In this document: positions 49,541-60,969 of the stretch, in pieces
Layout: every line of letters begins with the position of its first letter
How positions within the stretch are numbered: the stretch's first letter is position 1
Origin: Trichobilharzia szidati
Taxonomy: Eukaryota; Platyhelminthes; Trematoda; Strigeidida; Schistosomatidae
DNA: 64,000 nt
Assembly (NCBI GenBank): GCA_944472155.2
Contig: OX235271.1
Coordinates: 40,598,633-40,662,632 of the forward strand
Reading direction: 5' to 3'
The notes under the pieces: generated by a model
What the model saw: the letters and a program-made list of their open reading frames with translations, nothing else
Database searches by the model: none
Told to the model about the DNA's origin: nothing
Program-made: the position numbers and the translations under genes

Positions 49541-51950
49541 TGGACGTGAGGTCAATAGTTTACACTCACTATACTCGATCATTGTCATAACTTGTCATTC
49601 CTAAATAAAATTACTTAAATTTTGAACCAGTTCCGTACAACTCAACGGAATAGCTTGCATATAGCTTACTGTGTCAGTCGTGAGGATACTTACACACCGG
49701 CACAGATATTTGGAATTTGTCCAGTGAACTAGTATTCTGGTGCTAAAACGACCGTCTCGATTAAATGAAATTTAAGTGATGGGGCCAAATTATATGATGA
49801 GGATATTGTTTATTTCCAGGGACTCACGGTATTATCATAAACGTGACAGGAATTATACTCATAAGTACAGGGAAAGCGTGTGTAGTTGGGATATGATATA
49901 TTCACTTTCATTCTCAGTTCTTACCAAAAAGTAGACCGATTCCAGAGAGTATTTATGTTGGTGTTCAAGTGAGTCAGATGGTTGAATAATAATAATAGTC
50001 GCAAATATAGCAAAAGTGATCACTCAGAAACACTCATCTTCGAAGATTGTCTATGAATTTGCATATATAAATATACGTTGGTGCACATCATACTGCATAC
50101 ATACGTATCCTCATTGACTGTGTAGGACTGAACCAAATACTAACCATAACATTTATAGTGTACCGGAATAACTGAGAGAGTGGAGACATTTTCGAACCTG
50201 TAGGGGGCAAATGCAAGATCAACAATTGAAACTAGCCCTACTTCAGTGTGTTTTCCGTGGGATTAATTTCACAGACATTTGGTTAGGCGTGCACTACTCA
50301 GAGCGTTGTGTAGAGAAATAAGAGAGTTATACGCCAAAAAGTATGAACATCTTCCTGATCTGTCATTCTGGAAACTCCTAGTCAGTGTTGAAATCAGGAG
50401 ATACTCAGGAATATCAGCGTGAATTTCCAGCTCAGGCTGAGGCTAAATAGCGTTGGTGATGCATTCCGCTCTAAATTGACTAACTATGTGTGCGATTTCA
50501 GTGTGTGACACAGAAGTAATTATCTCCTAATACGCTTCTTCATATCGTAGCACAGATTCTCGCGCTCAAAATAGGTCTTGTGAAACGGAAGTTATCAGAT
50601 CCATTTTCACTCGGTTTTATCCTGTCAGTGACAAGATATTCGTGTCCCGTATTTATTACTCAATCTGTTCCTTTTACGTCTGGTTTCAACAATTCACTGT
50701 GTTATTTCACACTTTCATCTCAGAATCTCAGCGAGAACAGGGTACATCAAAGAAGATTTTGTCAGGAATCGAAATCTGACATAGAAGCAATACACATTTT
50801 GGCTCTACGGAGAGGTGAATCATCTTATTCTTCGAGCGACTCAATTAATAACGCGTTTATCCCATCAGATTCCATAACCTCTCTCGTAACATGCTGAGTA
50901 GTAGACAATATCATTCACCTGTTTGGTTGCTCAGCAGTCCTTAATACAGCTCCTCTTGTAATCAATAATGCGAAATGCACACAGGTGTGATGGTAGTTGG
51001 AAATTCACATAGTCACCTGTTCTGTCATTCCACTTTTGTAAGTCATCGCTTACCTGCAACCAAACAGACATCCTTGATGACTCCCTCATCTCTAATGTAA
51101 CCGTAGAAATGGTGGCCGCCAGTGTAAACACCTGTTAATGTTATTTGTTTAAGCGTAATATCAGCTGTTCTACTAATCACATCTGAATTCAAGTGTTCGG
51201 TTTCACATTAGAGAAGTATTCGACGGAGCCATCCATTCGGAAGATATCTTGTGTGGAGTCTCCCGGAGAAATCAGGAACGACGACTACAAATGTAACTCT
51301 GTGTGAAACAAACGACTGAGTGATGCATAAATTCCAGAACGTATTATTTACCTGATTTCCTGTAACGAAAGGAAAAATGAATCACATATTGCAAACCTCA
51401 ACTGGTGAGGTATCTGAGCTAATGGCTGTCAGAACACACACACACCACTCCCTCTAATTAAATTAATCACAGATATTTTTCAATGGATTTCATGGTGAGG
51501 AGAAGAGATGGTGGTGATTTAGATCACGAAGAAAAATGAGTTAGAATGAGAGCAGTTCTAGAGGTGTCAGGAGAGAGAGAAAGAGGGATATGGAGTGGAA
51601 CACAGCGAGTATAACATTGATGTACCGGTTCAGTTGATGTTTGCAGCTGAGTATATTAGCCACTTGTGAAACGCGCTAGGGAACACTGCCCAGGCTGACT
51701 GGCAAAGAGAGAGCGCAGGTATTTACATAGTTCAATAACAGAACATCTAGTGAACCCTGGACATCCATATATATTTGAAAACTCCTTCATAATCATACAC
51801 AATATTCTATCAAACCCCACAAAGGGAGTGAGACCAAGACATCGGGGTATAGCTACGACACCAACGATCCGTAATTTCAAGCCCACGTTATATATTGGAA
51901 AGAAATATGTTCAACCTTAATCTCTAGCATCGTCATCATAAAAAGTTAAT
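49541..51950. other. Intergenic, no gene recognised
   Basis: Frames of 105 codons (50580-50897, plus) and 76 codons (51656-51886, minus) have no domain I recognise and no paralogue in the window. I see no RT or nuclease motif here. Confidence 0.4.
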
Positions 51951-51959
51951 TCTCTCAAT

Positions 51960-52283
51960 AATTGTCGTCTCATAACATTTCTTATACAATTTTCCGGTTT
52001 ATTTCTGTTATTATTCCGTTTTTTCAATTCCTATTTCACTACCATTTCTTATATCGTAAATTTCTACCTATTCTGTTGTCACTATATTTTCTACTGTGTG
52101 TCCTGTGTCAATTAGATGTTTGGCGATTGCACTTGATAACACTTTTCTTCCTTTTGTACGGAGACTCTTAGGAATGTGCTCAGAAAATCTAGTAGATGCT
52201 ATCCTCTCAGTCCTTCCTATGTACTTGCTACCGCAGGTGCACGTGAATTGGTAAATGCAGTTGGAGTTGACGTGAAATTGCAT
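51960..52283 (-). pseudogene. PLE GIY-YIG endonuclease fragment
   Basis: The minus frame from 52283 encodes CIYQFTCTCGSKYIGRTER, then FSEHIPKSL and SSAIAKHLIDTGH, that is the GIY-YIG core with its Cys cluster and the following His block. The sequence decays after TGHTVENIVTTE, and the C-terminal LPW block is not seen. It is most like the 39-kb PLE lineage. Only the last fifth of a PLE protein is present. Confidence 0.85.
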
Positions 52284-52384
52284 GAAAATACTCAGTTTTC
52301 ACAATAATTATGATTTATGCTCTTGATCCAATCTTCCTGTTTATGATAACATATCAGTGCGTATTTGAAATTTTATTAATTTAC

Positions 52385-53890
52385 CAAAACTATTATTATC
52401 GATTGGTATTTGTACTACAATTACAGGTGGAATAACACGATGAATGATTACTCTTCTCAATGAAAGGATAATTCCACACATCTGTCTGTGCCTAACTCAA
52501 TTCGTCGAGGTGTGATCGTGAAATCGACTGATATGTGGGCTTCAACTGTACATTGTATTCACACATGAGGTGGAAAGTGATTAACTCTTGATTTTATAAG
52601 TGAATACAACAGACGAGTTCTTTCACGTGACGGAATGACATTTAGGATAGTGGGGTGCATGGAATCTAGTCTGTCAAGATAGTCAGGCAATACAACAATT
52701 TCCTAGACATCAGGTAATCCGAGATTTCAAGAGCAAAGTCAGATTCGTTTGACTATCTACAGATTTGAAAACGAGGTGGTGGCAAATGCGTAATAACTTC
52801 AAATATACTCATGGATCACATAGTAGAAATTGTGTTACTTGATATAGATAATATTTTTACCGATGAGTGGAAGAACATAGACTCTGAGGATGACAAGAAA
52901 ACTAATTTAAAGCAATGATACGGAATTCCCAGACATTCTCACGACTCCAGTTAACGTGAATTTCATCAAAATCCATAAGCAGCTGTTTGAACAAGACTGG
53001 GATTATGGTAGCCATCATGTCTACAATACTCTAAATCATCTAAGTCATCTAACCTTGAGGACTCCATGAGTTTAACACACAATTTGTCAGTCTTACACTC
53101 AATTCCATCACATGTCGACTGGTCGCACTAGCAAGCATCAATGTGCATCAATGTGATTCAGGTTATTAGGAATATGTTCAGGAAATCGACTTTGCTGTAG
53201 ATACGACAGAGCATACTTCATGCACACGGTTCAACGAAGAATGATACAGACTTAAATCTCACGGAGATGACTAAGTCAAATGTCCCGTGTCTATTATACG
53301 CATGGATTACCAGACGAAGTGAAGACAGCGTTTTGTGAATTGATTTATGCGGATAGGCTTGAGTCTTTTAGCCATGTTTGCATATGTCGTCTATGTTTAT
53401 TTTCTGGGAGATTACTTATTTTTAATTTTTGATTGTAGCTTGACTGCACACCGTTTCTTAGCTACAAAAGTTTATTTTCTGCATTTGATATCGGTATGCC
53501 AATTTTTCAGGCGGACTACTGATATCGTGTGCGTATCGGCAGGGAATCAAACGCCGGGGAATTCGAATGTACGGGGAGGGTCCCTACCGGTGTGCCATCG
53601 ACGCACCGATGCCGAGTATACAAATCAAAATATTCTAAGTCTCCAAATAATTTTGGTGATTCACTTTTGTTTCGAAAATCAGTTTATTCAGATGTATTGC
53701 GTTTGGGCTTAGTCTAACGCTTGAAAGAAGGAATAAATATTTGTGTTTCATTGGCAAGTCGCCTTGGTTGGCCACATATATTGTATTCATTAACAGATAT
53801 TGGTGAGGTGACTAATCAACGTTGAAAAACATAAGCATGACATATTTTACATGTTCAGAGCATTCATGCAATGAACGTGTATATGTAGTT
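52385..53890 (-). repeat. Inverted third, partial copy of the duplicated segment
   Basis: 52393-53352 is the reverse complement of about 4230-5060 in copy A, with a 100-130-bp block near 52440-52560 absent from A but partly present at 37735-37790. After about 53345 the match jumps to 2600-2635 and then 2147-2420 of copy A, also inverted (53640-53890). The stretch corresponding to 2636-4229, including the RTE insertion, is missing. This copy is more diverged than A and B are from each other. Confidence 0.8.
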
Positions 53891-53907
53891 CATCATATGT
53901 GAGATTA

Positions 53908-54620
53908 TTTTATTATATTATTGTTCCCTTGGATTCCTAGTGGTACATAGGGCTTCAACTGTACATCTCCACTTGATTCTGTCTTCTGCTGTACTTTTCG
54001 TCTGCATCCATGTTAATCCATACTGTTTCAATACATACTGTTTCACACGATCTCCTCCATGTCACCCTTGCACTGACGTCCCACTCGCCGCTTCCCTTTC
54101 GGGTTCCACTCGAGCTATGGCCTGACGCGCGATGTCACCCAACGGCCTCCTCAGCGAGTGTCCAATCCATCTCCACTTTCTCCTGCATATTTGTTGAGCG
54201 ATTGCTTCTTGTTTTGTTTGTTCCCATAGTTTCTTGTTGGTGATTCTTTCCGGCCATCTGATCTTCAGTATAGAGCCAGTGAAGACAGTTGTTGATAAAG
54301 GTCTGCAACAGGCTGTTGGAAATATTCTTTGTGACCAGCCGCCAAGTTTCTGATCCGTATAGAAGAACTGACTAACTTGACGTTTGTATTGAAAATCCGA
54401 ATTTTGTTGTTGATGCTGAGTTGAGTGACGAAGATTTCCAGATTGGTTTCAGATTGATGAATGTGTTTCTCGCCTTTCCGATTCTCGATTTGACATCCTC
54501 GTCCGTTCCTTCTGTAGTTGAGACAATGCTCCCTAGATAAGTGAAAGAAGTAACCTCTTTCAAATCCCTCCCGTTGATGGTGATTGGCTAGCCGAAATTG
54601 GTAGACAGCAATTTACATCA
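53908..54620 (-). mobile_element. RTE-like non-LTR retrotransposon fragment, copy C
   Basis: Flanked by 11-bp direct repeats ATGTGAGATTA at 53897-53907 and 54621-54631. The minus strand reads VTSFTYLGSIVST, then DEDVKSRIGKARNTFINL, NSASTTKFGF and, after frame changes, the RRKWRWIGHSLRRP region, ending in an A/T-rich tail next to GGAACAAT. The TYLGSIVS block, deleted in copies A and B, is kept here. It is 5'-truncated before the RT core. It sits at the edge of the inverted third copy of the duplicated segment. Confidence 0.85.
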
Positions 54621-54689
54621 ATGTGAGATTACTTAATTTATTTTTTATTAAAGCTTGACTTCACATATTATTTTAAGTACAAATGTGGA

Positions 54690-55548
54690 ATTTTCATGAA
54701 TTAACGCCCTTTGTACCATTTAGCCTCACCTTGCAGATGATCTTGAAAGACGACTTTGGTCGAGCTACGTGGCTTGAGTTCATCAAGTGCTCCAGAATTG
54801 AGTCAGTAATTGCCCTGCATTGTCCTTTTGATAACCATGCCGGATTATGTTCAGAGATGCGTTTGGAAAGTGTGCGGTCGCTTTGTGCGACCAATATAAC
54901 TAGCTCCACACAAGCAAGTGAATTTATAAACACACAATGGCATTTTATCCTTCACACATTCATTGATCACTTGTCAACTGTGGAAATTGATCCGTGACTC
55001 AGCCGTAAAGAAGGCTTTCCTCAGTGATCTGCGTAAGCGATTCTTCAGGATCTCAGAATTGGTATCACATTTAAATTCAACGTTCATAAATAGCAGTTTC
55101 TTTGGCACCGTCTGGGTTCTTTCAGGCTTTTTCTGTAACTTCATGTTTTTGTCGATAAATCTTGGAGGATATCCATTATCTATGAGGACTTGTCTGGGTC
55201 TCCCTAGTTCCCCATCGATTGTATCGCTGGAACATATCCTTCTTATTCTTGAGGATAAGGAGTGGATCAGGTTTCTCTTTCTCCTAAAAGGGACCTAACT
55301 ATGAAAATTCGTGTACTGACCATTCCATGTTGCTTTCCTGTAGATGGATCTTTGAAGAGAACCATCAGATCTCCTTTTTATAAAAACATACAAAAAATAG
55401 AATTCCAGGTTCATCTCTGATTCCGACGTGAATTAGATGGCATGATGGCAGCTGTTGAACTCTTTAGTTATCAATTCGACATCGGTATTCTCGTCACACA
55501 TGATGAAAGTATCATCCTTGTCTCTTTGGTACGAATGGAAACTATCGG
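54690..55548 (-). pseudogene. Penelope-like element, 3' part (RT end and GIY-YIG), split by an RTE
   Basis: Minus strand from 55548: TDSFHSYQRDKDDTFIMCDE carries the catalytic KDDTF. Next come SLQRSIYRKATWNGQYTNFHS, RRICSSDTIDGE and VPKKLLFMNVEFKC, then CVYKFTCLCGASYIG and, one frame on, DRTLSKRISEH with ILEHLMNSSHVA. Several stops and frameshifts interrupt it. The 5' continuation of the same element is at 56541-56755, separated by the RTE at 55565-56524. The lineage is the same as the fragment at 62682-63210. The end of the protein runs out at about 54690. Confidence 0.85.
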
Positions 55549-55564
55549 TAGTAGGCCGTAACAT

Positions 55565-56524
55565 TATTATTATTGTTTCCTTTAATTCCAAGAGGAACAT
55601 AGAGCTTCAGCCGTGCGTCTCCATTGCGTTCGCTTCTCTGCTAGAGTCTTCACATGGCTCCAAGTCTGTCCACACGTTTTCATCTCCTCTTCACATCACC
55701 TCCTCCAAGTCACCCACCTCGCACTGACGACCAACTCGCCGCTTCCCTTTCGGGTTCCACTCGAGCAATGGCTTGTCTAGTGATGTCACTAGATGGATTG
55801 TTTCCTCAGACTATGGCCAGCCAATCCATCTCCATTTCTTCCTGCCTATTTGTTTCACAATCGGTTCCTGCTGAGTTGGTTCGCTCATTGCCAGAGATCT
55901 CTGTTGCTGATCTTTTCTAGCCGGCCATCTGATCTTGAGTATTGAGCGAAGACAACTGTTAATGAATGTCTGTAGTTTGTTTGAGATGCTCTTTATGACG
56001 CGCAGTGCAAGTCTCTGACCCGGATGGTGAGTAGCACTGACTTCACATTGGAGTTGAAAATCCGGATCTTATTATCATTTTGATGCTGAGTGCTGTTGAC
56101 CTCCACACAGACTTGAGAGTAGTGAAAGCTTGCCTTGCTTTCCCGATTCTTGCTTTGATATTCTCGTCAGTTCCGCCTGTAGTTGAAACGATGCTTCCCA
56201 GGTCGGTTGGTGAAGGAGGTTGTTTCTTTCAGGTTCCTCCGATTTATGCTGATCGCTGTCTGTTGTTGTTGTTCTTGTCCAAGAATCTTCATTACCTCTG
56301 TTTTCTCTATGTTCACCTGAAGTCCTATCTTCTCTGGATGCTTCTTCTGCCAGCTTGTTGCTTTTCGCTTGCATATCTTCCAGTTTGTGGGAAGTCAGAC
56401 ATATATCATTGGCGAAGTCCAGATCCTCCAAGTTTTTTGTGTGAGTCCATTTTATGCCTGTTTCCTCATTGCCCACTGTCTGTCGCATTGTCCAGTCTAC
56501 TGCAATCAGGAAAATCATTGGCGA
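55565..56524 (-). mobile_element. RTE-like retrotransposon, copy D, nested in a PLE
   Basis: Minus strand: LLSPMIFLIAVDWTMRQTVG, LEDLDFANDICLTSHKLED (catalytic FADD reads FAND), then C-terminal RTE sequence in broken frames and an AAT-repeat tail. It lies between 16-bp direct repeats (TAGTAGGCCGTAACAT on the plus strand) at 55549-55564 and 56525-56540. The repeat is PLE coding sequence (MLRPT), so the RTE jumped into the PLE. It is diverged from copies A, B and C, hence a different subfamily or an older copy. Confidence 0.9.
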
Positions 56525-56540
56525 TAGTAGGCCGTAACAT

Positions 56541-56755
56541 ACTTTACTCCAAACTTGCCAAGAAGCAGTCTGCAAGTAAAGGACTCAATGGTGATCCCAA
56601 TGCCACTCCATCTCTTAGTCTGTAAAGCGTGTTGTTGAACTTGAATTGGACATTTAAAGTGCACCTCAGTAGTAGTTCCCTTAAGTAGTGGATCGGAACA
56701 CACACGTCTATGTTACGGCCTACTATCGATAGTTTCCATTTGTACCAAAGATACA
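56541..56755 (-). pseudogene. Penelope-like element, RT segment upstream of the nested RTE
   Basis: The minus frame reads NIDVCVPIHYLRELLLRCTL, then RDGVALGSPLSPLLADCF (RT motif) and LASLE before a stop, then MLRPTI at the RTE target site. It continues at 55548 on the other side of the RTE. It is equivalent to residues 280-350 of the 39-kb PLE. Part of it (56711-56755) also reads on the plus strand as an inverted piece of the same element. Confidence 0.85.
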
Positions 56756-56960
56756 ACTTTTATTTTTTTAATTCTAAACCACTTCTGAGTAATTCTATAA
56801 TTATGTCAACCCCCTATTACTCAATAATAGACTTCCATACATTTTTGGTAAATATAAATACGACTGTACGGAAGCTGAAGATGATTTCGTCAATAAGGAA
56901 AATCTTCTCTGAATTCGTCTTTTATTTTCAAATGACGCTTTTATTGTATTTGACCTACAT
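56711..56960 (+). mobile_element. Inverted PLE fragment plus terminal-repeat-like sequence
   Basis: The plus strand from 56711 reads MLRPTIDSFHLYQRY, a PLE RT stretch, then breaks into non-coding DNA: ACCACTTCTGAGTAATT, the CCCCCTATTACTCAATAATAG block, AATACGACTGTACGGAAGC and CTGAAGATGATTTCG. Blocks of the same kind, inverted, lie at 62270-62405 and, in shorter form, 60600-60700, each just downstream of a minus-strand PLE. This is probably the terminal repeat of this PLE lineage. Confidence 0.7.
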
Positions 56961-57410
56961 ATCAGTAGACAAAGATCTTTTATTCTAACAAATTAAAAGT
57001 AATCTCTTGTTGTTTCTTTTTAATCTTGAAAATAGTATGCTTTCTTAAAGTAAACTTGAGCCCAATTTTATTTATACAAATGGGGATAACAAATCAAAAT
57101 AGAGTTGATAAATAAGAGCTTTAGTGAAGCAAGAACAACAGTGATTCGTGCAGGATAAACTGGTACCATCATTGTTTATTTTATTGTCTTCTCATCAGCT
57201 GCTTACAGCCTGAAGACATTATTAACTTGATTTACAGAATCAACTTTAACATACTTGCATAGGTTCATTTTCAAACAAAAAATCAATATGTGCACACAAT
57301 TCTAATAATAATAATAATAACTTTGTCCCAAACAACAATAATAATCACGCACAATGGAATCTTTCGGTATTACGTAATCAAATGAAAGAGAGGATAAAAA
57401 CATCCATTTA
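56961..57410. other. Intergenic, no gene recognised
   Basis: AT-rich, with an (AAT)n tract at about 57303-57320. CTCATCAGCTGCTTACAGCCTGAAGACATT at 57190-57220 (read in pieces) recalls PLE terminal sequence but is too decayed to call. Confidence 0.35.
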
Positions 57411-57414
57411 CCAG

Positions 57415-57600
57415 GGCTAGGAAAGACTGATAACCACATCTTTGTGAACACATAAATTGGATTTCAGGCGAAAGGTTGGGATTTCTTCGGCAAACTTAAA
57501 GAGAATTGAACTCTTTCGCCTACTGATAATTTTGAACGGTCCTGCGACGTCCACCTCATGATCCGTATCATGGTGATGCCTGGCCATGGCACTTTGGAAA
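57415..57600 (-). pseudogene. PLE C-terminal relic
   Basis: The minus strand reads SAMARHHHDTDHEVDVAGPF, then FKIISRRKSSILFKFAEEI and SNLCVHKDVVISLS, followed by a stop and PW. It aligns by eye with SSIAKHIIETGHKIDVNRSF, the EALAI block and LCVQKQFVITLNLPW of the 39-kb PLE. The GIY-YIG core is missing. Confidence 0.65.
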
Positions 57601-59229
57601 GCATAATTTCTTATTCAATTTCATCATAAGGTGTTACCAATGAGAGAATTACTGAGGATCAGTTAATATTGGATAGCTGTTTCCACCAGGTTTGGGACTC
57701 CCGAATATAAAGTTTGAAAGTGTTATGTATGGGATGATCAGATTCCTACTGTTTCATGATTTTCAAACTCTGTCAGTCGATTGGCTCATAAACTAGCATG
57801 CAATGACAATCCGTTGTTCTTCGGTTCTCAGTAATTCTTTAACCGATATCAATTGTAAAGGAATGTATTTTCGTTACCACTAATATTCACGGATCTATCA
57901 TGGGCCTGAAAACAATATATACGTATAACAGTTACAGGTGGTTATTATTCAAAGGGTTATAGTTTGAAAAGTATATCACTATGCAATATTAATAAACAAA
58001 ACTGCTTTCAGTGTATACACGCTACTGAGTGGTCTGTGTCGGTGATTTCGGGATAAAATGCTCGCCAATCACACATGTGGTCCGACGTTCCATCCCCAGC
58101 CAACACACTCCTAAACCTCTCGAAGTCGGTAATAGAGCCGGTAGGGCGTTGGAGGTTAAGCGTGAGACTAGCAACTCCAACCCGTAAGAGTAAACACCAC
58201 TGTTACCGAAATTTTATGGCTCTAGCCTGAAGCCGTATGTTTCACTCGGAAAGTAAGGGAATAAAAAAATTTTTTTAAACTACTTATGGTTTCAATATCA
58301 AAAGGTAAGCTATTGAAGAGAATGTGAGCTACACGACAATGTCAATCACATCTTCCATTGACTGATGATAATAATTATTGATAATATGCATGCCTATTCT
58401 TCTGTATATTCTACTAATGTCACAGTCTAAAATTACCAGTCAGTTTATTGTCTCTTCTCTCTTTTGTGCAATAAATATTTAGGGTCAGTGGAGATATAAA
58501 AACGTTGAAATGCCTTAACAATAAGATTTTTTGATAAAAGGTAGTAAATAATGTGTAAACGCAAATATATCAGTGTCTCCAGTTTAGAAATCAGTCAACA
58601 GGTGTAAACGAAAAACCCCTTTGATAAGTAAACGATTGAAACTATCCACAAAGTATCCACACTTTCGTGCACAAGCCTATAAAAAAAACAACACCTAAAT
58701 CACTTTAAGGTGGTGATTCAACCACAGAGACTGCTCATGTACAAAAAGTCACTTACCAGTTAGTCAGCTAATCGAGAAAACGACATATAGTATAAATCTG
58801 TATCCTTTCCTTTGTATACCTGCCTTTATATTACTCATTTAACTGAATTACTCATTCATTGAAAAAAATAATAATAAATGTAAATTTATTTATTATTTTT
58901 TTCAAATTTCAAAAAACTTGTATGAATGAAGAATGAGTCATTCATAGTTATGAGTCAGATGATGACTTTTATAAAACTATCTGGAAATCCGTTTTTGCCT
59001 AAACTATCCCTGATGATGATGATGATGTGAAGTTCTTCCTCTTCTCATAGTCTTCAGAGAAGATCAACTTCACTCGAAATGCTAACCACATGTTCAAATT
59101 ACGTCTAGGAATATTTTACACGCTTGAATCCTATAATTCTCCTGAACATCCTATTGCATTAGAGATACTCGATGAGTTTCTATGCCAATCAAAAATTATT
59201 ACTAAAATAACCATTTTGTAGAAACAGGA
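57601..59229. other. Intergenic, no gene recognised
   Basis: No convincing frame. A GC-richer island at about 58050-58200 stands out but matches no family I know. A (TGA)n tract lies at 59005-59025. Confidence 0.4.
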
Positions 59230-59815
59230 GAAGGTTTTTAATCTGCTTAAACATTGCAAGGACCCGGCGACAGGGAAGGACCTGAACAGTTTTCTGTATT
59301 ACTGTGTCAAACTTGCAGTAGCAGAAATAAAGTTACGTCTTTTGAGGAAATACTTAAATCGACAGGAATATCTAAAAGTCTACTGGAAATCAATCAGACA
59401 CAAATACAGCCAACCAAATACCAGAACACCCAGTAGACGCACACTATTCACTCACATGTTCCTGAACGAGAAAGAAATATCTACCTAGAAGTTCATACAT
59501 TCCACGAGTTAGATCAAAAAACTACGCCAATCCTTCGAAGAATATGTTTACTACGTTATACAGAAGCAATACGATATGACCATGTCAGATCTACTTAAAA
59601 GTCTGAATGTGGTCAATAGTGGTTAACATCCATTGTCAGGCAATCCAGCAGAATATGTGTTCAATCTTTCAAACATCGAGTTGTCGCCAATCCAACTAAT
59701 GGCACCAACTCCAGGTCCAAAATCATGCCGTAAAATCATCCAATATTCAGAAGCTTCCATCTCAGGTTCACTTCGAAAACCTGATAAATCAAATTTGTAT
59801 ATTTGTATATTTTAT
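59230..59815 (+). pseudogene. PLE N-terminal region
   Basis: The plus strand reads LNSFLYYCVKLAVAEIKLRL, then the YLKVYWKSIRHKYSQPNTRT basic stretch and SRRTLFTHMFLNEKE before stops. After a gap comes NPAEYVFNLSNIELSPIQLM, matching NPDKYVTNLSDITLS of the 39-kb PLE. It is the only clear N-terminal PLE piece in the window apart from that element. It ends at a junction near 59816 with an inverted RT piece. Confidence 0.65.
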
Positions 59816-59816
59816 T

Positions 59817-60240
59817 CTAGAACTGGAATACAATGGAGGTTAGGCATAATAGTATACCTAGTACTATTTCATCATCTGACAGTCTCCTCCTACTTGTGAG
59901 TTCACGATCAGTGTCCAGTTCACTGCTAACCATTGCTAGAGTTGCGCTGATCGGGATATCGGTGGATAAACTTGTCACATCAAAACTAGTCAGTCTTTCA
60001 TCCTCCTCAGTTTGAATTTCACCTAGATTTCGCTTCATTACGTATGAATTAGTTAGACTAGAATCTGACTGATCTCTAAGAGGACGTAATATTGATGAAT
60101 AACAATCTTGATAATAACATTAATCTCCTCATATGGACATGTTTCAGTATGTTCATTAACTTTAGTGATATAATCTGATCTGTCCACAATTACCACTGAA
60201 TTACTCTTGTCTGATTTGGCGGCTACCATTCATCTGTCAG
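59817..60240 (-). pseudogene. PLE RT N-terminal part, head to head with 59230-59815
   Basis: The minus strand from 60240 reads AAKSDKSNSVVIVDRSDYIT (the PDKGSGVVIMNKSDY block), a short disrupted stretch, then LTSFDVTSLSTDIPIS (SFDVNSLFTNVP block) and a DDEIVLGILLCLTSIVFQF stretch ending at the junction. The motif order and spacing fit a PLE. The catalytic motifs lie beyond the junction and are absent. Confidence 0.7.
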
Positions 60241-60589
60241 TCCTCAAAACTCTTTTGAACAGTTGTTTCTTGCTGTGATAAGTTCTTTCTTGCATTCTTA
60301 TGATATTCTGATGTCAGTGTACATTGTGCTCTGAATTACTCGGTGGTCGTTGTATCTGTTTCGCTTAATACTACTTCTACACTAGAAATGACATCCTCAG
60401 GCACTGAAGTTGAATCCTATTTCTAGCACTTTGATTTCATCAGAACTTAATGCTCTTGTTGTAATCTTGATCACTCACTTTGTTTTATCGCCGGTTGACG
60501 CTTAACTTCACGCGAATGTTATGAATGTCATCCTACCTTTTTGTGACATAGAGCTAAATTTTAACTTCTCATGGCCATTTTAAACAATA
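60241..60589. other. Intergenic, no gene recognised
   Basis: No frame with a motif; possibly more decayed PLE. Confidence 0.35.
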
Positions 60590-60720
60590 TTATCAGTAAA
60601 AACACAGTTTTTGTTCAGCGAAGAAATTTCTTTTCAACGACTTCATTTTCAAGCTGTACAGTCGTATTTATATTACAGAAAAGGTCATTAAGTGGCACTA
60701 AATAATTGCTCAGTCAATAT
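60590..60720 (-). mobile_element. PLE terminal-repeat-like sequence
   Basis: The minus strand contains ATACGACTGTACAGC and GTCGTTGAAAAGAAATTTC, like 56850-56900 and the 62-kb copy. It lies downstream of the minus-strand PLE at 60970-61584. Confidence 0.6.
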
Positions 60721-60969
60721 ACATATATAAGTGATAAGAATAACGATAATTAAAATGTTATAAGGGGTAGAGTTGAAGTGGATAAATTACAAAATTATTA
60801 AAGATTGTTTTATAAGTGAATTGAAATCAAAATGTTTTTAAAAATGTCAAGTGTTGTCTAAAAATTTTATGAAATAAGAGTACGATTACGATAAGAATGA
60901 AGATGTGAAGTGAAGTGGAAAGAACTCAAGTGGTAAAATAAAATAAAGTAAAAACTAGAAAGAACATTA

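Noticed and set aside
50580..50897. 105-codon plus frame
   Set aside because: No motif, paralogue or transposon context; could be chance in intergenic DNA.
53525..53625. tRNA-like B-box (ATTCGAATTCC on the minus strand) suggesting a SINE
   Set aside because: No matching A box at the right distance, no poly(A) or repeat tail and no second copy in the window.
58050..58200. GC-richer island, considered as SINE or structural RNA
   Set aside because: No tRNA, rRNA or known motif could be recognised by eye, and no second copy is present.
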